Shown here: in pieces, positions 27,842 through 36,611 of the stretch
Layout of the letters: every line of letters starts with the position of its first letter
How positions within the stretch are numbered: position 1 is the first letter of the stretch
NCBI RefSeq assembly: GCF_000349205.1
Contig: NZ_APHR01000019.1
Coordinates: forward strand, 1 to 36,611
Length of the DNA stretch: 36,611 nucleotides
Direction of reading: 5' to 3'
Source: Methylophaga lonarensis MPL
GTDB taxonomy: Bacteria; Pseudomonadota; Gammaproteobacteria; Nitrosococcales; Methylophagaceae
The notes under the pieces: generated by a model
What the model saw: only the letters and a program-made list of their open reading frames with translations
What the model was told of the DNA's origin: nothing
Databases searched by the model: none
Program-made: the position numbers and the translations under genes

Positions 27842-28132
27842 TTACAAGCCGTATTGCTTGAGTTTTTTTCGCAGCGTGCCGCGATTGATACCGAGGATCT
27901 GTGCCGCGAGACTTTGATTGCCTTGCGTATGTTGGAGCGTTGCTTTGAGTAAAGGTACTTCGACTTCGGTGATCAGCATTTCGTAGAGGTTGGCGGCTGA
28001 ATGGCCATTTAGCTGCTCGAAGTAGGCATGCAAGGCATTTGCGACACAGGTGCTGAGCGGTTCATGTTGCTGTTCACCGGCAACACCCAGCTCAATACTG
28101 TCAGTTTCTGTGTTTTGCAATGCATTGTTCAT
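27842..28132 (-). CDS. fis: nucleoid-associated DNA-binding protein Fis
   Basis: Fis is a small dimeric DNA-bending protein that activates stable-RNA promoters during rapid growth. This one has 96 residues (98 in E. coli). The C-terminal helix-turn-helix is conserved: LKATLQHTQGNQSLAAQILG, then INRGTLRKKLKQYGL, at about 62-96. Its start overlaps the dusB stop by 4 nt (ATGA), the classic dusB-fis operon in which fis translation depends on dusB. A similar C-terminal domain occurs in NtrC-type regulators, but length and context settle the call. Confidence 0.95.
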   Translation of the reverse strand: MNNALQNTETDSIELGVAGEQQHEPLSTCVANALHAYFEQLNGHSAANLYEMLITEVEVPLLKATLQHTQGNQSLAAQILGINRGTLRKKLKQYGL

Positions 28133-29130
28133 GCGGCAATAAAGTCCTGTTCGGTCAACTGTGCAAAGAACTGCTCAGTATAGGCGAGTTGTTGTTCTGA
28201 GTGTTCAAGCAGATTTATCTGCTGTCTGAAGGCGTTACCGTTGCGTAATCCTTTGCTGTACCAGGCAATATGTTTCCGTGCCATCCGAACGCCGCTGTAT
28301 TCACCGTAGAAATCGTACAGTGTGTGCAGGTGTGCAATCAAGACCTTGCGTATCTCATCATGTGCTGGTTGCGGCAAAAGTTCCCGATGATCCAGAAAAT
28401 GTTGGATTTCTCTGAATATCCATGGATTACCCTGAGCCGCTCGGCCGATCATCAGCCCATCGGCACCGGTATATTCAAGTACCTGTGCGGCTTTTTCCGG
28501 GCTGTCGATGTCGCCATTGGCAATCACCGGAATGGAAATGGCCGCTTTGATCGAGGCAATAGTGTCGTATTCAGCCTCACCTTTGTAGGCGTCTTCACGG
28601 GTACGCCCATGCACAGCAAGTGCCTGAATACCGGCATTTTCGGCCAGTTTTGCGATACGAATACCGTTGCGGTTGTGCCGATCCCAGCCAGTTCTGATTT
28701 TCAGGGTAACGGGTACATTCACAGCATTGACCACGGCTTCAACGATGTCGGCGACCAGCTTTTCATTTTGCAACAAGGCTGAACCGGCCATCACATTGCA
28801 GACTTTTTTGGCGGGGCAACCCATGTTGATATCGATGATATGCGCGCCCTGATCAACATTATGCCGGGCAGCTTCTGCCATCATTTGCGGATCTGCGCCT
28901 GCGATTTGCACGCTGCGCGGTTCAGGTTCGCCTTCATGATTGGCTCGGAGCAGTGACTTTTTACTGGCCCATAAGGATTTGTTAGCGGTGATCATTTCAG
29001 ACACTGCCATGCCAGCCCCGAGTGTGCGGCATAACTGACGAAACGGCCGGTCAGTGACCCCGGCCATCGGGGCTAGAAACAGTCGGTTCGGCAGCGTGTA
29101 GTTGCCGATTTTTAGCGCATCCTCATGCAT
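28129..29130 (-). CDS. dusB: tRNA-dihydrouridine synthase B
   Basis: DusB is an FMN-dependent enzyme that reduces uridine in the tRNA D-loop to dihydrouridine with NADPH. The 333-residue TIM-barrel protein has the catalytic cysteine C105 in INMGCPAKKV, the FMN-site segments FLAPMAGVTDRPFR and PVIANGDIDS, and GADGLMIGRAAQGNPW near residue 220. A C-terminal helical tRNA-binding domain follows. It overlaps prmA by 8 nt and fis by 4 nt, so prmA, dusB and fis are tightly coupled. Confidence 0.95.
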   Translation of the reverse strand: MHEDALKIGNYTLPNRLFLAPMAGVTDRPFRQLCRTLGAGMAVSEMITANKSLWASKKSLLRANHEGEPEPRSVQIAGADPQMMAEAARHNVDQGAHIIDINMGCPAKKVCNVMAGSALLQNEKLVADIVEAVVNAVNVPVTLKIRTGWDRHNRNGIRIAKLAENAGIQALAVHGRTREDAYKGEAEYDTIASIKAAISIPVIANGDIDSPEKAAQVLEYTGADGLMIGRAAQGNPWIFREIQHFLDHRELLPQPAHDEIRKVLIAHLHTLYDFYGEYSGVRMARKHIAWYSKGLRNGNAFRQQINLLEHSEQQLAYTEQFFAQLTEQDFIAA

Positions 29131-30001
29131 GGCGAGTGCCCGTCAAGCGAGTCCATTCCTGTTTGAAGGTGGCTGCTTGCATGGTGAACCATTGCTGGTA
29201 ATGCTGCTTAAGCTGTTCTGCCTGAATATCGAGAATGCCTGACAGCACAAGATCAGCCGAGGGTGCGGTCAGTTCGGCAAATAACGGCGCCAATGCATGC
29301 AGCGGCCCAGCGAGAATATTGGCCAGCAGCAGATCGCATTCAATGGTCGGACAGTCTTGAGGAAGATAAGTCTCAATGGTGACCTGGTTACGCTCTGCAT
29401 TGCTCTGCGTCGCTTCCAGTGCCTGCGGGTCATTATCCACCGCGATGATTCGTTTTGCGCCTAACAATCCGGCCGCAATTGCCAGAATGCCGCTGCCACA
29501 GCCATAGTCGATGACCGTTTTACCGGTTAAATCGCCAACAGTATCCAGCCACTCAAGACACAGTGCCGTGGTGGGATGCGTGCCAGTACCAAAAGCAAGA
29601 CCTGGATCAAGCAGGATGTTGAGGGCTTCAGGGGCTGGTGCTTGTCGCCAACTTGGCACAATCCAGAGACGCTCTCCGAAACACATCGGATGAAAGTTAT
29701 CCATCCACTCACGTTCCCAGTCTTTGTCTTCAACTGCCTCGATTCGATACTCTGGCAGTTTGGCGGGCGAGAGTTGTGTGGCGATATCTTCAAGTAAAGC
29801 CTGACAGTCGACGGCCGCATCAAACAAACCGATAACCCGGGTTTCTGACCACAAAGGCGTTTCACCGAGTGCTGGTTCGTAGATGGGTTGATCCGCGCTG
29901 TCCTCAAAGGTGACAGCGCTGGCACCTGCCTCGCTGAGCACATCTGAAAGCTGCTCGGCATCAGCAGGTGAGCTGCTGAAAATTACTTGAATCCAAGCCA
30001 T
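29123..30001 (-). CDS. prmA: ribosomal protein L11 methyltransferase
   Basis: PrmA trimethylates several residues of ribosomal protein L11 using S-adenosylmethionine. The 292-residue protein has an N-terminal substrate-recognition domain (about 1-100) and a class I methyltransferase domain with DYGCGSG at 165-171, AVDNDP in the next strand and LLLANILAGPL as motif IV. DPGLAFGTGTHPTT at 132-145 is the family signature. It starts 14 nt after accC and overlaps dusB, continuing the acc-prmA-dusB-fis order known from gammaproteobacteria. Confidence 0.95.
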   Translation of the reverse strand: MAWIQVIFSSSPADAEQLSDVLSEAGASAVTFEDSADQPIYEPALGETPLWSETRVIGLFDAAVDCQALLEDIATQLSPAKLPEYRIEAVEDKDWEREWMDNFHPMCFGERLWIVPSWRQAPAPEALNILLDPGLAFGTGTHPTTALCLEWLDTVGDLTGKTVIDYGCGSGILAIAAGLLGAKRIIAVDNDPQALEATQSNAERNQVTIETYLPQDCPTIECDLLLANILAGPLHALAPLFAELTAPSADLVLSGILDIQAEQLKQHYQQWFTMQAATFKQEWTRLTGTRHA

Positions 30002-30015
30002 GGCGAAGCGAGCCG

Positions 30016-31356
30016 TTACAGCCCGAGCTTTTTCTCAAGGTAGTGGATATTGGTACCACCTGTCTGAAAATGCGTATCGTCCATGATGTCCCGCTGCAGT
30101 GGGATATTGGTCTTAATACCTTCGATGGCGATCTCTTTCAAGGCTGTTTGCATGCGTTTAATCGCGGACTCACGGGTATTGCCGTAGGCAATCAGTTTGC
30201 CAATCAAGGAGTCGTAGTTAGGTGGAACCTTGTAGCCACTGTATAGATGTGAATCAATGCGAATGCCAGGGCCACCGGGTGCATGATACTGACTGACCAT
30301 GCCAGGGCTTGGCATGAAGGTGCGAGGGTCTTCGGCGTTTATTCGACATTCAATGGCGTGACCACGAATTTTGATGTCTTCCTGTTTTAATGACAGTGGT
30401 TCACCGGCAGCGATTCGAATTTGTTCCAGCACCAAATCAGTATCGGTGACGCGCTCGGTCACCGGGTGCTCGACCTGAATACGTGTATTCATTTCGATGA
30501 AGTAGAACTCACCGTCCTGATACAAGAACTCAAAGGTGCCTGCTCCGCGGTAACCAATGCGACGACAGGCATCGGCGCAGATTTTACCCATGCGCTGGCG
30601 CATTTCTTCAGTAATGCCTGGCGCAGGTGCTTCTTCAACAACTTTCTGGTGACGGCGCTGCATCGAGCAATCACGTTCACCAAGATGAATCGCGTTGCCA
30701 TGCTGGTCGGCCAGTACCTGGAACTCGATATGACGAGGGTTCTCCAGGAATTTCTCCATGTACACCATATCGTTGCTGAAAGCCGCCTTGGCTTCGCTGC
30801 GGGTCATGGAGATAGCATTCAGCAAGTGTGCTTCCGAATGGACTTCACGCATGCCGCGGCCACCGCCACCGCCTGCAGCTTTGATGATGATCGGGTAACC
30901 AATTTCACGAGCCAGTCGCAGGTTGGTGGCATCATCGTCGCCGAGTGGGCCATCCGAGCCGGGTACACAAGGCACGCCAGCGGCTTTCATTGCTTTGATG
31001 GCTTCGACCTTGTCACCCATGATGCGGATGGTTTCGGCGCGAGGGCCAATGAAAATAAAGCCGCTTTGTTCAACACGTTCAGCGAAATCGGCATTTTCTG
31101 ACAGGAATCCGTAACCAGGATGAATGGCTGTGGCATCGGTGATTTCAGCAGCGCTGATCAGGGCCGGAATGTTGAGATAGCTGTCGGTGGATTTTGCCGG
31201 ACCGATACAAACGGTCTCATCGGCAAGCAAAACATGTTTCAAATCGCGATCCACATCAGAGTGAACGGCAACAGTCTTGATACCCAGCTCCCAGCAGGCT
31301 CGCAAAATACGCAGGGCAATTTCACCCCGGTTGGCGATTACTATTTTATCAATCAT
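30016..31356 (-). CDS. accC: acetyl-CoA carboxylase, biotin carboxylase subunit
   Basis: AccC uses ATP and bicarbonate to carboxylate the biotin of AccB, the first half-reaction of fatty-acid synthesis. The 446-residue ATP-grasp protein begins [20 protein letters not shown]. It has K116 and K159 for ATP, the glycine loop GGGGGRGMR at 162-170, and the catalytic E288, N290 and R292 in [14 protein letters not shown]. This is near the E. coli length of 449. It follows accB by 41 nt on the same strand. Confidence 0.96.
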   Translation of the reverse strand: MIDKIVIANRGEIALRILRACWELGIKTVAVHSDVDRDLKHVLLADETVCIGPAKSTDSYLNIPALISAAEITDATAIHPGYGFLSENADFAERVEQSGFIFIGPRAETIRIMGDKVEAIKAMKAAGVPCVPGSDGPLGDDDATNLRLAREIGYPIIIKAAGGGGGRGMREVHSEAHLLNAISMTRSEAKAAFSNDMVYMEKFLENPRHIEFQVLADQHGNAIHLGERDCSMQRRHQKVVEEAPAPGITEEMRQRMGKICADACRRIGYRGAGTFEFLYQDGEFYFIEMNTRIQVEHPVTERVTDTDLVLEQIRIAAGEPLSLKQEDIKIRGHAIECRINAEDPRTFMPSPGMVSQYHAPGGPGIRIDSHLYSGYKVPPNYDSLIGKLIAYGNTRESAIKRMQTALKEIAIEGIKTNIPLQRDIMDDTHFQTGGTNIHYLEKKLGL

Positions 31357-31397
31357 GGTGTTGTGTCTGTCCGCAGTTGTGCGTTGAAGGCAAGGGA

Positions 31398-31859
31398 TTA
31401 CTCGATAATGAACAGAGGTTCGTCGTATTCAACCGGCTGGCCGTTTTCGACCAGAATCGTCTTGATGGTGCCGCTGCGATCAGCTTCAATCTGGTTAAAC
31501 ATTTTCATCGCTTCGACAATGCAAATCACGTCGCCGACGCTGACTTTCTGACCGACTTCGACAAAAGCGGGCGCTTCAGGAGAAGCAGAACGATAGAAGG
31601 TGCCAACCATCGGTGAACGTACCGCATTGCTCAAATCGGGTCCGGCAGCGGCGACAGGTGCTGCTTCAACACTGGCTGGTGCTGATGAAACAGCCGGTGC
31701 AGCGGGTGCGGCAGCAGGGATATGGTAGCTAACAGGCTGTGCTGGAGTGCTGCTGTGTCGGCTGATGCGAACAGATTCTTCGCCTTCTGAAATTTCGATT
31801 TCCGAAACGTCTGATTCCTGGATCAAATCAATCAGTTTTTTAATTTTCCGAATATCCAT
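31398..31859 (-). CDS. accB: acetyl-CoA carboxylase biotin carboxyl carrier protein
   Basis: AccB carries biotin between biotin carboxylase and carboxyltransferase. It has 153 residues: an N-terminal segment that recruits AccC, an alanine/proline-rich flexible linker (about 38-76), then the biotinyl domain with the attachment lysine K119 in EAMKM. AccB and AccC are adjacent here, as in most bacteria. The gene begins 30 nt after aroQ. Confidence 0.96.
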   Translation of the reverse strand: MDIRKIKKLIDLIQESDVSEIEISEGEESVRISRHSSTPAQPVSYHIPAAAPAAPAVSSAPASVEAAPVAAAGPDLSNAVRSPMVGTFYRSASPEAPAFVEVGQKVSVGDVICIVEAMKMFNQIEADRSGTIKTILVENGQPVEYDEPLFIIE

Positions 31860-31889
31860 CGATATGCGCCTTTTTAATTGGTTTTGTGG

Positions 31890-32321
31890 TTAGATTCTTT
31901 GAATTGCCGCTTGCAGGGCTAATTGGTAGCTCATCGGGCCGAGACCGCAAATGACACCGACGGCCAGATCCGACAGGTAGGAGTGATGACGAAATGACTC
32001 TCGGGCGTGGACGTTGCTGAGATGCACTTCAATAAAAGGAATGGCTACTCCAGCCAGCGCATCGCGCAGGGCCACACTACTGTGAGTAAATGCTGCCGGA
32101 TTAATAATGATGAAGTCGGTGTTGCCACGGGCATTGTGAATACGGTCGACCAGTTCGTGTTCAGCATTGCTCTGGAAAGCTTCCAGTTGATGGCCTGCGG
32201 CGAGTGCCTGCTCGGTGAGGTTTTGGTTAATTTCTGCCAGCGTGGTGTGGCCGTAGACTTCCGGCTCACGGGTACCGAGCAGGTTCAGGTTTGGGCCATG
32301 CAGTAGCAGAAATTTCGCCAT
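31890..32321 (-). CDS. aroQ: type II 3-dehydroquinate dehydratase
   Basis: AroQ removes water from 3-dehydroquinate in the shikimate pathway. The 143-residue protein begins [16 protein letters not shown]. It carries R18 and Y23 in TREPEVYG, N74 in NPAAFTH, H100 in EVHLSN and R107 in ARESFR, the type II active-site set. The start at 32321 is fixed by the family N-terminus; an open frame continues upstream but lacks homology, and no strong ribosome binding site is seen. It lies directly before accB-accC, as in Pseudomonas. Confidence 0.95.
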   Translation of the reverse strand: MAKFLLLHGPNLNLLGTREPEVYGHTTLAEINQNLTEQALAAGHQLEAFQSNAEHELVDRIHNARGNTDFIIINPAAFTHSSVALRDALAGVAIPFIEVHLSNVHARESFRHHSYLSDLAVGVICGLGPMSYQLALQAAIQRI

Positions 32322-32358
32322 TACGGAGTCGAGCCTGTAGACAAATATGTGGCTGACG

Positions 32359-32387
32359 ATTTTGCACCAGCAGTAGGTAAGTGTCCA
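32359..32387 (-). promoter_or_regulatory. candidate promoter for aroQ-accB-accC
   Basis: On the minus strand TGGACA (32382-32387) and CAAAAT (32359-32364) are spaced by 17 nt, about 40 nt upstream of the aroQ start, in the 126-nt gap after dsbD. The match is fair only. Confidence 0.4.
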
Positions 32388-32447
32388 GTTTTTTGGCAAA
32401 AAAACCGGCTTTTTGTCGCTATTTTCGGCGAAAAGGCTGTGATTGGT

Positions 32448-34295
32448 CTATCGATTGATTTCTGATGCCAATTCAGCCAGCAAATCACGCATTTGCCCGG
32501 GCCGAATGTGACCGACTTGTCGGTATTGCCGTAATTCCTCGCCAAAAGCATCGTAGAAAATGAAAGTGGGTGGCCCAAACACCCGGAGTTCGCGCAACAT
32601 GGCCTGATGTGCAGAGGTATTGTCGGTTAAATCCACTTTGAGCAGGGTATATTGCTGCAGTGCGCTCACCACCTGCGGATCACGAAAGGTGGTCAGCTCC
32701 ATGGTTTTACAATCAGTACACCAGTCGGCATAAAAGTCGAGCATCACTGGCTTGGTACTGCTTTGCAGCTGTTGGTCCAGTTGCTCCAGGCTGTCGATCA
32801 TGACAAATTCGACAGAGGGCGCTTGTGATGAAGTATCACGTTCTGTGGCTGCCAGCGCATGCAGTGGTTGCCAGATATGCTGCCCGCCGCTTGAGGCACC
32901 CAGTACCAGCAAGCTGCCATATATCAGCATCAATAATCCCACACCTTTCCACAGCTTTTGCCAGCCATTGGCATCAATACCCAATGATTCAAGTGCGCCC
33001 AGATATACCGCTGAGATAATCAGCAGTGCGCCCCAAAGCAGCAATGTCAACCAGCCCGGAATGATGCGCTCCAGCATCCAGATCGCCAGCGCCAGCAGCA
33101 ATACCCCAAAGACCGCTTTGATAGTGACCATCCAGTCACCGGCTTTGGGCAATATGCTGCCTGCGGAAGTGCCAATGATGAGTAGCGGTACGCCCATGCC
33201 CATGCTCATTGCAAACAGGGCTGCGCCACCCAATACCGGATCAGCATGCTGGCTGATAAACAGCAACGCTCCAGCCAGCGGCGGGGCCAGACAGGGCCCG
33301 ACTATCAAACCGGACAACAGACCCATAATGGCAACACCTATCCAGGTACCGCCCCGCTGTTTTTGACTTAAGTTATACAGGCGTTGCTGGATGCCAGAGG
33401 GTAATTGCAGTTCGTAAAAGCCAAACATCGACAAGGCCAGCAAGACAAAAATAATGGTGAAACTGCCTATCAACCAGGGATTTTGCAGCATTAGTTGCAG
33501 ATTACTGCCCAACATGCCGCTGACGACACCGGCTGCGGTATAGGTCAGGGACATTGCCAGTACATAAGTGAGCGATAACAAAAAAGCTCTGCGGGTGGTG
33601 ATGTGTTCGCCCTGGCCGACAATAATGCTCGACAAAATGGGGATCATGGGTAGCACGCAGGGCGTAAAGGTCAGCAGCAGCCCCAAGCCAAAAAATCCCA
33701 GCAAAATTTTCAGCAGATTGCCGTCAGCCAGGCGCTCGGCTATCTGAACTTCCTGAGAACCGGTGCTGCTGGTCGAAGGCAGTGTTGATGCTGAGTCAAT
33801 AAAGTTGTCTGCTTGCGTCTGCGCTACCGCATCGCCGGTTAACTCGAGGCTAACGGTGCGAGTGGCCGGTGGATAGCAAATCTGAAAGGTTTCCGAGCAG
33901 CCCTGAAAGCTCACATTCAATACGACTTCTGAACCTTTTGAGACTCCGATGATGTTTAGGGGTACAAACACATCATCCAGATACACTTCCGTCTGTCCGA
34001 AAAACTCATCGTATTTGGGTGTGCCTGCCGGCAGTTGATAGGGTGCAAGCTGGTAGGGCGAATCTTCGGCCAGCGCAAAAGCAACTTTGTCGCGGTATAG
34101 ATAGTTGCCTTCGGCAATTTGCCAGCCAATGCGAATGCCGCTTTCTGCGTTGACTTCAGCTTGTAGCCGGAATGCCTCATCAACTTCCAGAGGCATGTCA
34201 GCGGAACGACTGATGCCAAGGCTTTCAAGCAAGCCCGGGCGCGCTTCAGCGCTGAAACTGGTCAACAGCAACAACAGGACTAGAAAAAATTTCAT
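32448..34295 (-). CDS. dsbD: thiol:disulfide interchange protein DsbD
   Basis: DsbD moves electrons from cytoplasmic thioredoxin across the inner membrane to periplasmic isomerases and cytochrome c maturation. The 615-residue protein has a signal peptide (MKFFLVLLLLLTSFSAEA) and an N-terminal periplasmic domain with C133 and C140. The membrane domain has eight helices, with cysteines in FTPCVLPMIPI (C213) and VGPCLAPPL. A C-terminal thioredoxin-like domain has CTDC at 526-529. The N-terminal cysteines are separated by six residues, one more than in E. coli. The start at 34295 gives a proper signal peptide; an upstream in-frame start would not. Confidence 0.94.
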   Translation of the reverse strand: MKFFLVLLLLLTSFSAEARPGLLESLGISRSADMPLEVDEAFRLQAEVNAESGIRIGWQIAEGNYLYRDKVAFALAEDSPYQLAPYQLPAGTPKYDEFFGQTEVYLDDVFVPLNIIGVSKGSEVVLNVSFQGCSETFQICYPPATRTVSLELTGDAVAQTQADNFIDSASTLPSTSSTGSQEVQIAERLADGNLLKILLGFFGLGLLLTFTPCVLPMIPILSSIIVGQGEHITTRRAFLLSLTYVLAMSLTYTAAGVVSGMLGSNLQLMLQNPWLIGSFTIIFVLLALSMFGFYELQLPSGIQQRLYNLSQKQRGGTWIGVAIMGLLSGLIVGPCLAPPLAGALLFISQHADPVLGGAALFAMSMGMGVPLLIIGTSAGSILPKAGDWMVTIKAVFGVLLLALAIWMLERIIPGWLTLLLWGALLIISAVYLGALESLGIDANGWQKLWKGVGLLMLIYGSLLVLGASSGGQHIWQPLHALAATERDTSSQAPSVEFVMIDSLEQLDQQLQSSTKPVMLDFYADWCTDCKTMELTTFRDPQVVSALQQYTLLKVDLTDNTSAHQAMLRELRVFGPPTFIFYDAFGEELRQYRQVGHIRPGQMRDLLAELASEINR

Positions 34296-34434
34296 TGTCG
34301 GTTTTGGCCCAAAAATGCAGTCACAATCAGACAATGGTAACAGGCAATGGTTTGTTTCAGTGAAGCCTTGAGGGTGTCTAATTGTCACAATGCTGTAATA
34401 ATTGCGCCCATGTTTACAACATCACAGGTTTCTC

Positions 34435-36084
34435 GTGGAAATAAAAACCATCCATCAGCTTGAGAAGCAAGCGTTCAAGAAAAGCCATACTGAAATGGCT
34501 CGTATCGGCTTTGCACTGTTCTTCCTGGTCCTGGTTCTAATCTATAGTTTCGCCACCAGTGGTGGTGTTCCTAACAATATGTTCCTGGCCATTGCGGCGG
34601 TATTTGGTGGCTATATGGCCATGAATATCGGCGCCAATGACGTCGCCAACAATGTTGGACCGGCAGTGGGGTCTCGGGCACTGACCATGGGCGGGGCGAT
34701 TGTTATCGCCATGATCTTTGAGGCCGCAGGTGCCTTTATTGCTGGTGGTGAAGTTGTTTCAACCATCAAAAACGGCATTATCGATATTCGTGCTTTTGGC
34801 GATGATACCGACAGCTTTATCTGGGCCATGATGGCGGCTTTATTGGCGGCTGCGCTTTGGCTCAATCTGGCGACCATGGCCGGTGCACCGGTGTCGACCA
34901 CACACTCGATAGTGGGTGGGGTGATGGGTGCTGGCATGGCTGCTGCCGGTTTTCACATTGTCGACTGGTGGACCATGGGACGCATTGCCAGCTCATGGGT
35001 TATTTCACCGGTGATGGGGGGCGTGATAGCGGCTCTGTTTTTATTTGCCATCAAAAAAACCATTATCTTCAAAGAAGATAAGTTAAGTGCTGCCACACGA
35101 TGGGTTCCGATATATGTGGCGTTGATGGCCTGGGCATTCACCACTTATCTGGTGATGAAAGGCTTGTCACAAATCTGGCCCAAAGTGATTGAGCTGGTGA
35201 ATCACCTGCCTTTGGTCAATGCCGAACCTGTGGGCAAACCAAGCTTTTTTGTCGCCATGATGATTGGTTTTGCGCTGGGTGGTTCGATTTATCTGCTGGT
35301 CAAAAAATGGGTCAGTGACCGGGCACCGAATATGGAAAATAACCGCAACAGCATCAATGTGATGTTTACCATCCCGTTGATTTTTGCTGCGGCGTTGCTG
35401 AGTTTTGCGCATGGTGCCAATGATGTGGCGAATGCGATTGGTCCCTTGGCGGCGATTAATGAAGCGGTCAAAACCGGAGGCATTACCGGAACAGCCGGGA
35501 TTCCGTTATGGGTCATGGCCGTCGGTGCTTTTGGTATTGCCATTGGTCTCGCCCTGTATGGGCCGCGTCTGATCCGTACCGTCGGCGGTGAAATTACCGA
35601 GCTTGATCAAATGCGCGCCTATTCGATTGCCATGGCTGCAGCAGTGACGGTCATTATTGCCAGTCAGCTTGGCCTGCCGATCAGTACCACTCACGTCACC
35701 ATTGGCGGGGTGTTCGGGGTGGGCTTCCTGCGAGAATGGCTGGATTCTTCAAGTCGAATTGAGTTTGAAATCGCCCGTGAAAAAGCCGAGCTTGAAGACG
35801 AGAAAAGACAGCTCAATGCATTGAAAAATGAACTGACCAGCCTGCAGGTTAAAGAGAACAAGACCATGCAGGATTATCAGCGCATTACCGAGCTGTACCG
35901 TTTGATTGATGAAGAAGAAGGCATCATCAAAAAAACCAAGAAAACACTCAAAAAAGAACAAAAAACCTTGTACGTTAAGCGTGACATGATCAAGAAAATT
36001 GTCACCGCCTGGCTGATTACCGTGCCATCCGCTGCGGTATTATCTGCCTGTATCTTCTTTATGATCAAAGGCATCATGAGTTAA
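34435..36084 (+). CDS. PiT-family inorganic phosphate permease with coiled-coil insertion
   Basis: This is an inner-membrane phosphate carrier. The two signature repeats are present: GANDVANNVGPAVGSRA at 66-82, and GANDVANAIGPLAA in the second half, with PVSTTHS and PISTTHV partners. From a GTG start at 34435 it has 549 residues. That start is uncertain: TTG at 34402 and ATG at 34495 are alternatives. Before the last helix a charged insertion of about 80 residues (442-521, E/K/L-rich heptads) should form a cytoplasmic coiled coil. By family knowledge PiT carriers also admit arsenate. It is followed by a strong terminator. Confidence 0.92.
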   Translation: MEIKTIHQLEKQAFKKSHTEMARIGFALFFLVLVLIYSFATSGGVPNNMFLAIAAVFGGYMAMNIGANDVANNVGPAVGSRALTMGGAIVIAMIFEAAGAFIAGGEVVSTIKNGIIDIRAFGDDTDSFIWAMMAALLAAALWLNLATMAGAPVSTTHSIVGGVMGAGMAAAGFHIVDWWTMGRIASSWVISPVMGGVIAALFLFAIKKTIIFKEDKLSAATRWVPIYVALMAWAFTTYLVMKGLSQIWPKVIELVNHLPLVNAEPVGKPSFFVAMMIGFALGGSIYLLVKKWVSDRAPNMENNRNSINVMFTIPLIFAAALLSFAHGANDVANAIGPLAAINEAVKTGGITGTAGIPLWVMAVGAFGIAIGLALYGPRLIRTVGGEITELDQMRAYSIAMAAAVTVIIASQLGLPISTTHVTIGGVFGVGFLREWLDSSSRIEFEIAREKAELEDEKRQLNALKNELTSLQVKENKTMQDYQRITELYRLIDEEEGIIKKTKKTLKKEQKTLYVKRDMIKKIVTAWLITVPSAAVLSACIFFMIKGIMS

Positions 36085-36132
36085 ACATATACGTTTTTGA
36101 GTATATGCGTTTTAGCGCATAAGCGATATGAT

Positions 36133-36162
36133 AAAGCCCGGAATCTCACCGGGCTTTTTTTT
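36133..36162 (+). terminator. rho-independent terminator after the phosphate permease
   Basis: The stem AAAGCCCGG / CCGGGCTTT with a 7-nt loop is followed by a run of T ending at 36162. The next gene starts with the ATG directly after this T-run. A second inverted repeat, CATATAC / GTATATG (36086-36092 and 36101-36107), lies just after the permease stop. Confidence 0.92.
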
Positions 36163-36611
36163 ATGTTGCAGATTATTTCCGGGCTCAGCCGTGATGTCAG
36201 GCAGTATCTTGTCATCACATTCAGCTATTGGACTTTTACCATTTCAGATGGCGCACTTCGTATGCTGGTCGTGCTTTATTTCCATCAGCTTGGTTACAGT
36301 CCGCTGGAAGTGGCAATGCTGTTTGTGCTGTACGAGTTTTTTGGCATTGTCACCAATCTGATCGGTGGCTGGCTGGCGGCGCGATTGGGGCTGAATGTCA
36401 CCATGCACCTTGGGTTATTGCTGCAAGTCATTGCCTTGTCGATGTTGCTGGTCGATCCGCAATGGTTATCAGTCGCTTATGTAATGGTGGCACAGGCCTT
36501 GTCGGGCATTGCCAAAGACCTCAACAAGATGAGTGCTAAATCCAGCATTAAGATGCTGGTTGCCGATGATCAGCAGTCGACCTTGTATCGATGGATTGCC
36601 TGATGACCGGC
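36163..36611 (+). pseudogene. ArsJ-like MFS transporter, 5' part, frameshifted at the window edge
   Basis: Residues 1-146 match the N-terminal half of the MFS group that includes the organoarsenical exporter ArsJ (YWTFTISDGALRMLVVLYFH, GYSPLEVAMLFVLYEFFG, SGIAKDLNKMSAKSSIK). ArsJ is known to export 1-arseno-3-phosphoglycerate made by a partner GAPDH, but no such gene is in the window. The frame stops at 36601-36603 after YRWIA. Adding one C there restores L-M-T-G, as expected in the family (RWVALLTGSKN), so a base is missing from a CCC run. The gene continues beyond the window. The ATG at 36163 follows a terminator T-run and has no ribosome binding site. Confidence 0.72.

Noticed and set aside
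26251-31551. Open frames of 60-230 codons on the plus strand opposite purH, dusB, accC and accB
   Set aside because: They lie antisense to well-supported genes, lack ribosome binding sites and recognisable domains, and arise from codon bias of the real genes.

Overview
The window reads as chromosomal DNA of a gammaproteobacterium. It holds the dnaN-dnaA / rpmH-rnpA-yidD-yidC-mnmE replication-origin neighbourhood, the dusB-fis-purH and accB-accC-prmA blocks in gammaproteobacterial order, a class I adenylate-cyclase homologue, ErpA and an AcrAB/OprM-type efflux operon. A BCCT osmolyte carrier and the general gene content fit a marine or halophilic member. A Methylophaga-like bacterium is my guess, but that rests on overall resemblance rather than a marker gene. 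I see no rRNA, tRNA, CRISPR array, insertion sequence or prophage.

Layout. Positions 1-1583 (minus) carry the start of dnaN and all of dnaA. Positions 1741-6031 (plus) carry a clear promoter followed by rpmH, rnpA, yidD, yidC, mnmE and a periplasmic cupin, several of them overlapping. Positions 6020-9784 (minus) carry a probable operon with its own promoter and a roughly 240-nt structured leader: a small outer-membrane-like protein, the Mg2+ transporter mgtE, then a PAS-PAS-GGDEF diguanylate cyclase. Positions 10010-11785 (plus) carry a eukaryote-like glyoxalase I and a porin broken by a one-base frameshift. Positions 11805-14197 (minus) carry a BCCT transporter and a 59-residue membrane protein. 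Positions 14263-20706 (minus) are a self-contained efflux operon (tetR, membrane fusion protein, RND pump, outer-membrane channel) with promoter, palindromic operator and terminator.

Positions 20809-34295 (minus) are a long housekeeping stretch. In transcription order it is dsbD, aroQ, accB, accC, prmA, dusB, fis, purH, a cyaA-like gene, argC, a DUF6776-type coiled-coil protein, a bactofilin and erpA. Positions 34435-36611 (plus) carry a PiT phosphate permease, a strong terminator, and the 5' part of an ArsJ-like MFS transporter that also has a one-base frameshift at the window edge.

Most interesting points: (1) the cyaA-like protein keeps the class I adenylate-cyclase framework but has lost its nucleotidyltransferase catalytic signature, and it sits 9 nt behind purH; (2) the leader of the outer-membrane/mgtE operon has hairpins, including one enclosing the ribosome binding site, and looks like an undescribed cis-regulatory RNA; (3) the BCCT carrier lacks one tryptophan of the canonical betaine aromatic box; (4) the PiT permease has an 80-residue charged coiled-coil insertion; (5) two genes each carry a single-base deletion, so either natural decay or base-calling errors must be sorted out.
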